Origin: RPQK01 sp041946865
Lineage (GTDB): Bacteria > Acidobacteriota > UBA6911 > RPQK01
DNA length: 22,914 bases
Direction: 5' to 3'
NCBI GenBank assembly: GCA_041946865.1
Contig: JBHGBF010000099.1
Location: forward strand, 1 to 22,914
Positions 1-6,596 of the stretch are shown one piece after another. A program made the translations under genes and the position numbers. A model generated the notes under the pieces. That model did no database searches and was not told where the DNA came from. It saw nothing but the letters and a program-made list of their open reading frames with translations. The first letter of the stretch is position 1. Every line of letters starts with the position of its first letter.

Positions 1-11
1 GTATCGAGCGC

Positions 12-19
12 AAGGAGGT
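12..19 (+). promoter_or_regulatory. Strong Shine-Dalgarno site of the DinB-like gene
   Basis: AAGGAGGT lies 5 nt before the ATG at 25. It is a near-perfect anti-16S match and fixes this start. Strong sites like this are rare in the window, because most other genes have little or no recognisable Shine-Dalgarno sequence. Confidence 0.85.
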
Positions 20-24
20 AGCCT

Positions 25-525
25 ATGTTTCGAACCGTCGAGGACTTCGAGCACGCGTGGAACGAAGAAAGCGGGGCTACTCTTAAGATTCTCGCCCAGC
101 TGACCGATCCCTCACTGAACCAGCGAGTCACATCCAAGGGCCGCTCACTCGGCTTCCTCGCCTGGCACCTCGTCTTAACACTCGGCGAGATGAGCCACAA
201 GGCCGGCTTATCCGTCGAGGCGCCGCCGGAGGGCGCCCCAATGCCGAAGACCGCCAAGGAGATCATCGACATTTACGGGAAGGCCGCCTGTTCGTTGGCC
301 GGCGAAGTCAAGCGCAAGTGGCGGGATGCCAGTCTTCACGACGAGGTGGAACTGTATGGCGAAAAATGGGAACGCCGGCGGGTCCTCTCCGCCTTGATCC
401 TGCACCAGGCGCATCATCGCGGCCAGATGACCGTCCTGATGCGGCAGGCAGGACTGGCGGTGCCGGGAATCTACGGGCCTTCGTACGAAGAATGGGCGAC
501 AATGGGATTGCCGCCCGTGCAATGA
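25..525 (+). CDS. DinB-like metal-dependent four-helix bundle protein
   Basis: A 166-residue protein of the DinB/YfiT-like superfamily, a cytoplasmic four-helix bundle that usually holds a divalent metal with three histidines. Candidate ligands are His48 (in LAWHL) and His127 and His131 (in LHQAHHRGQ), the typical spacing for the family. Known members include thiol-dependent transferases such as bacillithiol or mycothiol S-transferases and damage-inducible proteins of unknown activity, so the substrate cannot be named. The length is normal and the start is fixed by the strong Shine-Dalgarno site at 12-19. It converges on the DUF362 gene 57 bp downstream and looks monocistronic, although its upstream context is cut off by the window edge. 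Confidence 0.85.
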   Translation: MFRTVEDFEHAWNEESGATLKILAQLTDPSLNQRVTSKGRSLGFLAWHLVLTLGEMSHKAGLSVEAPPEGAPMPKTAKEIIDIYGKAACSLAGEVKRKWRDASLHDEVELYGEKWERRRVLSALILHQAHHRGQMTVLMRQAGLAVPGIYGPSYEEWATMGLPPVQ

Positions 526-582
526 ACCGGCGGCACTTCGATCCGGCTCAAGGAACGCGCCATGCAACGACCGCTGTACTTA

Positions 583-1446
583 CTAGAGTAGAAGGTCTTT
601 AGTCCACCCGACGGTTTCGATTTTGATCCGCTGCAGATCGCTGATCCCGAGGTGATATCGCTTGTCAGCGGCTTCCACGCAGAAAGGCGGCGGGGAAAGC
701 AGCCACGATTCGCCGCGCAGCGCGTGCCGTTTCCCGGTAATCACTTTCAGGCAGATCCGTTCGACGGCGACCGGATCGGTTCCGGCGATCAGTCCTTTGT
801 AGGGCCACATGTACCGGGGATCCGGCTGCGGCCCCTTGTCGCACAACGGGCGCAGCGCATCAACCAGTATGAGCCTCGTCTTCCCCTTGACCCGCCGCAG
901 GTTCCAGATCTCTCCGAGGTTCGCGCTGGCTTCATTGTGATACGCGTCGGGTCGGCCCGAGAACATGATGTAGTTCTTCAAAACCGTCCCGATTCCGGTC
1001 AACCAGTGGGCTTTCAGGCCCGGCAACGAAATGAGCGCCGTGCATCGCTCGACCAGCTCCAGGTCTCCCTGGGCGTCATGGATGCTGCGCGCCGGAATCC
1101 CGGCCTCCTGCAATTGCTCCCTCACCGCCGCCACCACTTCGGGATGGGTGGGGTTCAAGTGTGGAGTCGAAATCAGGCCGATCACATCCGTCGGTTTGAC
1201 CAGGGACAGCCAGGCGGTTTTCGCCGTCTTCTGGCCGGTCGTCCGCATGACAGTCTCGGACACCATCTTCTTGAGGACGAACGAATCGACCGCATAGTTG
1301 TCCAGCATAGCCTTCTCATCTCTGACCACGAGCACCGTGCTGGTAGGAGCGGCCGACAGGAGCGGGGCTCCGCTTGCGGCAACCGTGGCGGCGGCAGTCG
1401 TGCTTCGAAGGAAATCGCGGCGAGTGAACACGCTTGTCTTACTCAT
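583..1446 (-). CDS. Tat-exported DUF362-domain protein
   Basis: A protein of about 287 residues from ATG 1446. The N-terminus has a twin-arginine signal (RRDFLRS, Arg9-Arg10), then an Ala-rich stretch ending near LLSAAP, so it is probably exported folded. The body resembles the DUF362 family, including the segments DVIGLISTPHLNPTHPEVV, ALISLPGLKAH and GLIAGTDPVAVERI. Some DUF362 proteins carry ferredoxin-like Fe-S domains, but I see no CxxCxxC cluster here, so no reaction is assigned. A longer upstream reading frame exists, but it overlaps the upstream gene and lacks the Tat start. ATG 1446 overlaps the 3' end of the upstream DUF6599-like gene by 8 bp, which points to translational coupling and a shared extracytoplasmic role. 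Confidence 0.8.
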   Translation of the reverse strand: MSKTSVFTRRDFLRSTTAAATVAASGAPLLSAAPTSTVLVVRDEKAMLDNYAVDSFVLKKMVSETVMRTTGQKTAKTAWLSLVKPTDVIGLISTPHLNPTHPEVVAAVREQLQEAGIPARSIHDAQGDLELVERCTALISLPGLKAHWLTGIGTVLKNYIMFSGRPDAYHNEASANLGEIWNLRRVKGKTRLILVDALRPLCDKGPQPDPRYMWPYKGLIAGTDPVAVERICLKVITGKRHALRGESWLLSPPPFCVEAADKRYHLGISDLQRIKIETVGWTKDLLL

Positions 1447-2401
1447 GGCTTTTCTCCCAGGTGTGTAACTGCTCGGTGGCTTTCTCCAGGCAAAGCCGGG
1501 CGACCTGTTCCGAGGAAAGCTGGAACGCCACGATGAGGGTCCTGCCGGCCACCCGGTAGCCGATCCATCCATCCTCGACCAGGCAGGTCTCCGCCTGCGC
1601 CCCTGCTCCGGCCCTTTCGCACTTGCGCTCAGGAAGGTAAGACTGCAAAAAACTGCGGAAGGCGGCCTGCGCCGAAGCCGGCGCATCGTACCTGACCTCC
1701 AGGAGCCGAATGCTGTGGGACCGCCCAGCCCCGCTGCTATAGGAAGCCATGACGGCCTCCGTCTTCAGGTCCAGCTTCAAAATGTTCTGAGTGCTCAGAA
1801 AGTAGAGGGAGTTAAGAACAAGGTGGGACCTGAAGTAAGAAACTTCGCGGCTGTTCAGCCGGTGGCCGGCAAACTCAGTCGGCAAGGCTTTAAGCAACGA
1901 GGGCGCAGCGCCTTGGACCCGGCCGGCGGTCACCGCCCGCGCCAGCTCCATGACCGCATTTCGCGATTCCGGCGTCTCTTTTTCCGCCAGGATCCGAACA
2001 AACCGATCACCGGTCCAGAGGCGAAGCAGTCCAGCGCCATAAACGCCCCGGCCGGCCGGCGCCGTCTCCGGGCCAAAGCTTACGTCCTCTCCGTCGGAGT
2101 CGAGTGAAAGCAAGCCGAAGGCATCGTCGGAGGTCCGCATCTGGTAGAGCTCCAGGAGGATCTGCGTATCACTCGGGTCGCGGTAATCGTAGACGTCCAG
2201 ATAACGAAAGCGGTAGCCGAGGTAAAGTTCGCCGCCTCCGTCCATGTAGTCAAAAATGGCCTTAGGCTCGATGCGCCGCGGGTCCTCGCTGAGTTTCCAG
2301 GTACCCGCCACTCGGGGAAGAGACATGCCTTGTTCCGCGGCCTTGAACCCGGGCATAGCCGCCGCCCGATTCACCGACAACAGGATGGCGAGAAGCAGCA
2401 T
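1439..2401 (-). CDS. Secreted DUF6599-like protein
   Basis: A protein of about 320 residues from ATG 2401. It begins with a short hydrophobic signal-like segment (MLLLAILLSVNRAAA). The mature part contains FDYMDGGGELYLGYRF, YDYRDPSDTQILLELYQM and SDDAFGLLS, which I associate with the DUF6599 family common in Acidobacteriota. The function is unknown. It overlaps the DUF362 gene by 8 bp and is first in a two-gene unit. The start is uncertain: in-frame ATGs at 2503 and 2545 would add a basic N-terminal extension. An 11-bp palindrome (2514-2524) lies over that alternative start. No clear Shine-Dalgarno sequence precedes any candidate start. Confidence 0.7.
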   Translation of the reverse strand: MLLLAILLSVNRAAAMPGFKAAEQGMSLPRVAGTWKLSEDPRRIEPKAIFDYMDGGGELYLGYRFRYLDVYDYRDPSDTQILLELYQMRTSDDAFGLLSLDSDGEDVSFGPETAPAGRGVYGAGLLRLWTGDRFVRILAEKETPESRNAVMELARAVTAGRVQGAAPSLLKALPTEFAGHRLNSREVSYFRSHLVLNSLYFLSTQNILKLDLKTEAVMASYSSGAGRSHSIRLLEVRYDAPASAQAAFRSFLQSYLPERKCERAGAGAQAETCLVEDGWIGYRVAGRTLIVAFQLSSEQVARLCLEKATEQLHTWEKSHE

Positions 2402-2513
2402 CGTCCGGAAGGGGTCGACCGACCGGCGACGGCAAAATCCGCCGCCAGGGTCAGACCCTGCTCGCAGGACCAAGACCTGCTGGGATCGATCTCTTCTGGC
2501 CATCGCGCGGTGA

Positions 2514-2524
2514 GACATTATGTC
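2514..2524. promoter_or_regulatory. 11-bp palindrome upstream of the DUF6599/DUF362 unit
   Basis: GACATTATGTC is a perfect palindrome in the divergent region between the minus-strand DUF6599-like gene and the plus-strand DUF84 gene. On the minus strand it contains CATAAT, a possible -10 hexamer. It could be a small operator, a promoter element or chance. No second copy was noticed in the window. Confidence 0.3.
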
Positions 2525-2672
2525 ATGCGCCAAAAGTCCCGGCATCAGGAAAAACGGTCCGACGCGAAGCTTTTCAACCGCTCGAAGTCAGTGGGGCGGT
2601 TTTGTGGGCACGGATCGAGCGACCCGTTGTTGCGGGATGGTTTGGTGCCTCCCCAGCGTCACCTTTCGCGTT

Positions 2673-2678
2673 TACAAT
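2673..2678 (+). promoter_or_regulatory. -10 hexamer directly upstream of the DUF84 start
   Basis: TACAAT ends 10 nt before the ATG at 2689. A transcript starting about 7 nt after this hexamer would have almost no 5' leader. No convincing -35 box is visible. It is one of eight similar placements in the window. Confidence 0.5.
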
Positions 2679-2688
2679 ACTTGTCACC

Positions 2689-3264
2689 ATGAGGATCGCC
2701 ATCGGCACGACTCGCGTTCCAAAGATCGAAGCGGTAAAAGAAGCGTGGGAGGTGATCGGGTCGCGAATTCGGGCCTATGACCGGGATCCGGTCACGTTTC
2801 TGACGTACGACGTCGGCAAGGACACGCCCGAAATGCCGCTCAGCCTCGACCAACTGATGGAAGGTGCGCGCAGCCGGGTCGAGAACCTTGTTCTCCAACT
2901 CAAACGGGAAAAGCAGGAAGCGGATTTTTACGTGGGTCTGGAAGGGGGCTTCGAGGTCATCGATACTCACGGTCCGAGACGCCAGGTCTTCCTTGAAAGC
3001 TGGGCGTATGTGTCCGACGGCCACACCGGATATTTCGGCCACGGCCCGGGCCTTTATGTTCCGTACAAAATCGGGGATCCCATCATCGATCGCGGCATCG
3101 AGGTAGGCATCATCCTGGACCGGCTGGGCGGGCCCCGCAGCAGCGCCAAGCCGGAGGGTATCTGGGGATTCTTAACCGGAGATATCCTGAGCCGCCAGCA
3201 GTCCTTCGTCATCGCGGTCATGTGCGCTTTTGTCCCCTTCTGCCAGCCGGAAGTCTACCGCTGA
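2689..3264 (+). CDS. DUF84/YjjX-like inosine/xanthosine triphosphatase
   Basis: A 191-residue cytoplasmic protein of the DUF84 (YjjX) NTPase family, which hydrolyses non-canonical purine nucleoside triphosphates (ITP, XTP) to keep the nucleotide pool clean. Visible signatures are the N-terminal MRIAIGTTRVPKIEAV (the family usually has TTNPxK, so Asn is replaced by Arg here), the central VGLEGGF and a C-terminal EGIWGFLTGDILSR. ATG 2689 matches the family N-terminus exactly and sits just after a -10-like TACAAT. The longer in-frame extension upstream does not look like coding sequence. RdgB, encoded later in this window, does a related job with an unrelated-looking motif set. Confidence 0.85.
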   Translation: MRIAIGTTRVPKIEAVKEAWEVIGSRIRAYDRDPVTFLTYDVGKDTPEMPLSLDQLMEGARSRVENLVLQLKREKQEADFYVGLEGGFEVIDTHGPRRQVFLESWAYVSDGHTGYFGHGPGLYVPYKIGDPIIDRGIEVGIILDRLGGPRSSAKPEGIWGFLTGDILSRQQSFVIAVMCAFVPFCQPEVYR

Positions 3265-3382
3265 AAACAGCTGACAGCTGATCGCTCTCTGACCGGTTCT
3301 GACCGATGCGCCTTTTAGAGGAAACACACAGAATCTCCACGCGTCCTTGTCGGGTTTGCCGGCAGTCGCCTGGTTTCTTCGC

Positions 3383-5200
3383 TCAGCTCTCGGGCGCTTC
3401 CAGCCTGGCCTTGATGACCCGCGCCAGCTTCTCGCCCACAAACGGGATCAGTTCCTCCACGCTGGCCTGGCGCACGCCGGTGATGCTCCCAAAGTTTCTC
3501 AGAAGTCTTTTCTTGCGTTTCTCGCCGATTCCCGGAATCCGGTCAAGCGCCGAATCGAAATCCCTCATAAACCGGCGCTTGCGGTGGTACTGAACCGCAA
3601 AACGATGGGCCTCATCCCGAATTTCCTGGATGAGATGCAGAACAGGCGAGTCTCTCTCCAGCACAAGCGGCTCGTCTTGTCCCTGGATGAATATCACTTC
3701 TTCCCGTTTGGCGATGCTGGCCAGGTTGGGCTCCTCGATCCCCAGCCCCTGGAGCGCCTGATAAGCGCTGTGCAGCTGGCCCTTGCCGCCGTCGATCAGA
3801 ATGAGATCCGGGATACTGCATCCTTCTTCGAGCACCCGACCGTAGCGACGGTGTACAACTTCGAAGATCGAGGCAAAATCGTCCGCGCCTTGAACCGTCC
3901 GGATTCGGAACTTGCGATATTCGCTGCGCTTCATCACCCCGTTTTCGCAAACTACCATGGAGGCGACGCTTTCCGCTCCCTGGATATTGGAGATGTCGAA
4001 GGCCTCGATTCGTCGAGGCGGTTCAGGCAATCCCAGGTCTTTCTGCAGTCGTTCCAAGACCGCCTGTCGGGCGGGCCGCACAAGCAGAAAGCGGTTCTCG
4101 AATGACGCCTTGGCGTTCTCCTCCACGAGGAGCAAGAGGTTGTGCTTCTGCCCGCGCTGCGGGGAGATGAGCCGGACGGTACGCCGGGAAGCGCTCTTTC
4201 TGGTTAGCCACTCACTGATCAGGTCCTGGTCCTCGATCTCGACCGGGAGGTAGATTTCATGGGGGATGAATCCTGCGGTCAGGTAGTACTGCTGGAGCGC
4301 GTCGCGCAGGAACTGAGAAGGATTGAAGAACTCGAGGTCCTCCCAGAAAAACTCCCGCCTTCCGACCACCTGGCCGTTTCTGAGAGTGAAGAGCTGCAGG
4401 GCCAGGCAGGGCCCTTGCCGGTGATAGGCGAAGACATCGACATCGTCCACGCCACTCATCACCATCTTCTGTTTCTCGGCCAGGTCCCGGACCATCTGAA
4501 TGCGGTCCCGGTAAAAAGCCGCCGCCTCGTACATCTGTTTCTCGGACGCCTCTGCCATCTTCTCGGTCAGGCTCTCGATCAGTTGCTCGTTCTTCCCTTC
4601 CAGAAGGAGAATGACATCCCGTACCGCTTTCTGATATTCGTCCGCTGTACACAGGCCGGCCACGCAGGGTCCCAGGCAGCGACGGATGTGATACTCCAGG
4701 CAGGGGCGTTCGAGTTTCCCGTCGATGTCCAGGTCGCAAGTCCGGAGCAAGAAGTGCCGGTTGATGATTTTGACCGTGTTTCGCGCCAGCGACGCAGGCA
4801 GGTAGGGCCCAAAATAGAGAGCACCGTCATCCAGCACACGGCGGGTCAGCAGCACTCGCGGGTACGGTTCCTGAACAGTGAGCTTGATATGAAGAAACGC
4901 CTTGTCATCCTTGAGATTGACGTTGAACCTGGGCTTGTGCCTCTTGGCCAGCGTGCTCTCGAGGATGAGCGCTTCGACCTCGCTGTCCGTCGTGATGTAT
5001 TCCAGATCCCGAATATGCTGCTTCAGCACCTCGGTCTTCGCATCCAGTTGCCGGCTTGACTGGAAGTAGGAACGGACCCGGTTTTTGAGGCTCTTGGCTT
5101 TGCCGATATAGATGATCTTCCCGGACTGGTCCTTGAACAGGTACACTCCTGCCTTCTCCGGGAGAGACTGCAACTTGGCCCGCAGCAGCTCGGTTTCCAT
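3383..5200 (-). CDS. uvrC: UvrABC excinuclease subunit C
   Basis: A 605-residue full-length UvrC, the dual-incision nuclease of nucleotide excision repair. The N-terminal GIY-YIG nuclease carries GVY at 18-20, YIG at 31-33 and a candidate catalytic Glu81. Four cysteines at 155, 167, 175 and 179 match the spacing of the Fe-S cluster ligands of E. coli UvrC. A UVR (UvrB-binding) motif lies near residues 200-240. The RNase H-like endonuclease domain includes EAFDISNIQGAESVASMVV and DLILIDGGKGQ. The C-terminus carries tandem helix-hairpin-helix motifs (IPGIGEKRKKRLLRNFGS, then VGEKLARVI). It is transcribed alone, from a promoter between the gene and a heptamer repeat array, and converges on the DUF84 gene. 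Confidence 0.97.
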   Translation of the reverse strand: METELLRAKLQSLPEKAGVYLFKDQSGKIIYIGKAKSLKNRVRSYFQSSRQLDAKTEVLKQHIRDLEYITTDSEVEALILESTLAKRHKPRFNVNLKDDKAFLHIKLTVQEPYPRVLLTRRVLDDGALYFGPYLPASLARNTVKIINRHFLLRTCDLDIDGKLERPCLEYHIRRCLGPCVAGLCTADEYQKAVRDVILLLEGKNEQLIESLTEKMAEASEKQMYEAAAFYRDRIQMVRDLAEKQKMVMSGVDDVDVFAYHRQGPCLALQLFTLRNGQVVGRREFFWEDLEFFNPSQFLRDALQQYYLTAGFIPHEIYLPVEIEDQDLISEWLTRKSASRRTVRLISPQRGQKHNLLLLVEENAKASFENRFLLVRPARQAVLERLQKDLGLPEPPRRIEAFDISNIQGAESVASMVVCENGVMKRSEYRKFRIRTVQGADDFASIFEVVHRRYGRVLEEGCSIPDLILIDGGKGQLHSAYQALQGLGIEEPNLASIAKREEVIFIQGQDEPLVLERDSPVLHLIQEIRDEAHRFAVQYHRKRRFMRDFDSALDRIPGIGEKRKKRLLRNFGSITGVRQASVEELIPFVGEKLARVIKARLEAPES

Positions 5201-5209
5201 TCACAGGAA

Positions 5210-5218
5210 ATTATACCA
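5210..5218 (-). promoter_or_regulatory. Extended -10 promoter of uvrC
   Basis: On the minus strand TGGTATAAT (TATAAT at 5215-5210) is a perfect extended -10 box. Only 9 nt separate it from ATG 5200, so the mRNA is probably leaderless. The -35 position falls within the heptamer array. The array therefore abuts, and may influence, this promoter. Confidence 0.65.
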
Positions 5219-5223
5219 ATGCG

Positions 5224-5342
5224 CTTGTACCGGTTGCCGGTTGCCGGTTACCGGTTACCAGTTACCGGTTGCCGGTTACCTGTTAGCAGTTACCAGTTAC
5301 CCGTTACCGGTTGCCGGTTGCCGGTTGCCAGTTACCGGTTAC
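5224..5342 (+). repeat. Heptamer tandem array A (unit CGGTTRC)
   Basis: About 17 head-to-tail 7-bp units with consensus CGGTTRC. The fifth to seventh positions alternate between TGC and TAC, and a few units read CAGTTAC, CCGTTAC or CTGTTAG. The register is unbroken through the array. It begins 24 bp upstream of the uvrC start. The 7-bp period is not a multiple of three, so the open frames seen here (LPVTGY-type repeats) are by-products and not genes. It resembles in kind the short tandemly repeated repetitive (STRR) heptamers described in cyanobacteria. Confidence 0.95.
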
Positions 5343-5468
5343 TAGGTCGCCGGGCGGCCCGGTGGCAAGTACAGGTTACGTTTAGGAGTGAGTCGGAGAA
5401 CCTCCCTGCGGGTTCTTAGAGTGTACTGGCAGGTTACGGTTTGCCCCGCCTGAAAGCAAACGGTTTTC
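5343..5468. other. Spacer between the two inverted heptamer arrays
   Basis: This 126-bp segment contains no credible gene. It holds small hairpins (CCGGGC/GGCCCGG near 5352, and AGAACC/GGTTCT near 5398-5417) and isolated degenerate repeat units such as CAGGTTAC. Its ends are the turning point where the repeat orientation flips. Confidence 0.6.
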
Positions 5469-5654
5469 TAAACCGGCAACAGGCAACGGGGAACGGGTAA
5501 CAGCAACCGGTAACCGGCAACTGACAAGGTAACCGGTAACTGATAACTGGTAACCGGTAACCGGCAACCGGTAACCGGCAACGGGTAACCGGCAACTGGC
5601 AAGGTAACCGGCAACCGGTAAGTGACTGGTAACGGGCAAGGCAACCGGTAACCG
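5469..5654 (-). repeat. Heptamer tandem array B (inverted, unit GYAACCG on the plus strand)
   Basis: About 26 units with consensus GTAACCG or GCAACCG, the reverse complement of array A. Unlike array A it contains several shortened units (GCAAG, ACAAG, ACTG) that shift the register. It ends only 2 bp before the stop codon (5657-5659) of the minus-strand 3D-domain gene. Together with array A it could form a very long imperfect cruciform or hairpin around the 126-bp spacer. Confidence 0.95.
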
Positions 5655-5656
5655 CT

Positions 5657-6154
5657 CTAGAGTGGAGCTATGTTCCAGCCGTGGCGCAGGACGCGGATTT
5701 TCACCTGCCGGCGGCCGAATTCCAAGGCCTGGTCGGAATCTGGAACGTAGATATCGATTCGATTGCCCTTGATGAAACCGCCGGTGTCGAGCACCGTGTA
5801 GATACCGGAATGAGAGCCGAGTTTCAGCTCAATAACGGAGCCGATGGGAAGAACATCCGGATCAGCGGCGACAATTCCAGTGTTGACTGTGACGCCTGAA
5901 GCGGTAGTGCCCCTCACAGAGTAAGCTGTGGCGACAAAGTGGGTGTACTGATTGGCCTCATTATTCGGGGGGCCCGGAGGATCAGGAGGTTCCGGCGAGG
6001 GTTCGAGCTCTTGGCTCTGGGTGGTAATGGAGTTAAAGGAACGCATTGTCGCCGGGGTAATGGCGACGGTAAAGTACAGAATGCTGACTGAAAAAGCCAG
6101 GAGCAGGGTTGTAAACCAGAGGAGCCGGGAGGCCCGGTAGGTCTCTTGTTTCAT
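5657..6154 (-). CDS. Membrane-anchored 3D-domain (double-psi beta-barrel) cell-wall protein
   Basis: A 165-residue protein. Residues about 12-32 form an N-terminal hydrophobic anchor or signal (LLWFTTLLLAFSVSILYF), followed by a Pro/Glu-rich linker (SPEPPDPPGPPN) and a C-terminal 3D domain. The family's three aspartates are visible in VAADPDVLPIGS, VLDTGGFIKG and NRIDIYV. This fold is shared with MltA and RlpA-type lytic transglycosylases and with resuscitation-type proteins, so a role in peptidoglycan cleavage or remodelling in the periplasm is likely. The start is supported by AGGAGA 7 nt upstream. A long structured leader precedes it. Its stop codon touches heptamer array B. Confidence 0.88.
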   Translation of the reverse strand: MKQETYRASRLLWFTTLLLAFSVSILYFTVAITPATMRSFNSITTQSQELEPSPEPPDPPGPPNNEANQYTHFVATAYSVRGTTASGVTVNTGIVAADPDVLPIGSVIELKLGSHSGIYTVLDTGGFIKGNRIDIYVPDSDQALEFGRRQVKIRVLRHGWNIAPL

Positions 6155-6161
6155 TAGCTCG

Positions 6162-6167
6162 TCTCCT
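6162..6167 (-). promoter_or_regulatory. Shine-Dalgarno site of the 3D-domain gene
   Basis: On the minus strand AGGAGA lies 7 nt before ATG 6154. This gene is one of the few in the window with both a clear ribosome binding site and a long leader. Confidence 0.75.
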
Positions 6168-6247
6168 GATTAGAAGTTTCAAGTTTCTCGAAATAAAGCT
6201 TCTTACATCTTCTTACTACTTCTAAAAACAGCGTTTACGACTAAAGT

Positions 6248-6291
6248 TTGGCGCAATTATCCACCGACAGTCTGACTTGGATTTGCGCCAA
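6248..6291 (-). promoter_or_regulatory. Long stem-loop in the leader of the 3D-domain gene
   Basis: The arms TTGGCGCAA (6248-6256) and TTGCGCCAA (6283-6291) are perfect inverse complements. The inner segments ATCCA and TGGAT continue the helix to 14 bp with a 2-nt bulge and a loop of about 14 nt. On the minus strand the structure would start at or just after the predicted transcription start, about 95 nt before the start codon. No U-run follows, so it is not a simple terminator. It could be an operator, an mRNA-stabilising 5' hairpin or an uncharacterised cis-regulatory RNA. Confidence 0.6.
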
Positions 6292-6298
6292 GTGTTTG

Positions 6299-6329
6299 AT
6301 TATACGTAAAAGTCGGGGAAGAGTTCCAA
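6299..6329 (-). promoter_or_regulatory. Probable promoter of the 3D-domain gene
   Basis: On the minus strand TATAAT occupies 6304-6299. A TTGGAA-like -35 box (6329-6324) lies 19 bp further upstream. Transcription would begin near 6292, at the base of the stem-loop, giving a leader of about 138 nt. Confidence 0.5.
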
Positions 6330-6596
6330 TCGGGCGCCGGTCGGAGGTCACCTTGGGCTTGGCAGCCGCGTTCAAGGTGATGAGTCAGGAGGGCCTATGA
6401 AGAGGTGTCAGCTACTTCGAAAACGCTTCCCGACTACTCACTCTTCCACGTTTCACTTTACCGCACGAAGTTTGTGACCAGGGACACCCGCAGCAGGCAC
6501 GGTCGCCGTCCGTCCGATCGTTCCGCCTCAGGCGGGGTTTGCGGACGCAGAGCCTGCTGTGGCTTTGCAAGCCCTTCGCCCGCGAGGCGCGTCCGG
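6330..6596. other. Gene-free interval downstream of the nucleotidyltransferase-like gene
   Basis: No convincing gene. Visible structures are a CCGCCT/AGGCGG hairpin at 6523-6535 and a wider CGGACGC (6542-6548)/GCGTCCG (6589-6595) stem enclosing a GGCT/AGCC hairpin. The wider stem begins right after the stop codon of the minus-strand gene, so it could terminate or stabilise that transcript, although there is no T-run. A 26-codon frame at 6397-6477 behind AGGAGGG is noted but not called. Confidence 0.4.

Noticed and set aside
652..1536. 294-codon plus-strand open frame
   Set aside because: It is antisense to the DUF362 and DUF6599-like genes, and its composition is that of a shadow frame in GC-rich DNA.
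3265..3382. Bidirectional terminator between the DUF84 gene and uvrC
   Set aside because: Only the short repeat CAGCTGACAGCTG and a TGACCG direct repeat are seen. No stem followed by a T-run is evident on either strand.
5112..5639. Several open frames with LPVTGY/LPVAGY-type amino-acid repeats over the heptamer arrays
   Set aside because: They are read-through of a 7-bp tandem repeat in several frames, with no ribosome binding site and no family resemblance.
5224..5654. Possible CRISPR array
   Set aside because: Units are 7 bp and directly adjacent, with no spacers of 25-40 bp and no cas genes nearby.
6155..6310. c-di-AMP (ydaO) riboswitch in front of the 3D-domain gene
   Set aside because: The context fits, but the conserved ydaO core sequence is not seen in the leader.
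6397..6477. 26-codon frame behind AGGAGGG (MKRCQLLRKR...)
   Set aside because: The ribosome-binding-like sequence is good, but the peptide is short and basic with no recognisable feature, and I see no promoter for it. It was left as a remark in the intergenic entry.
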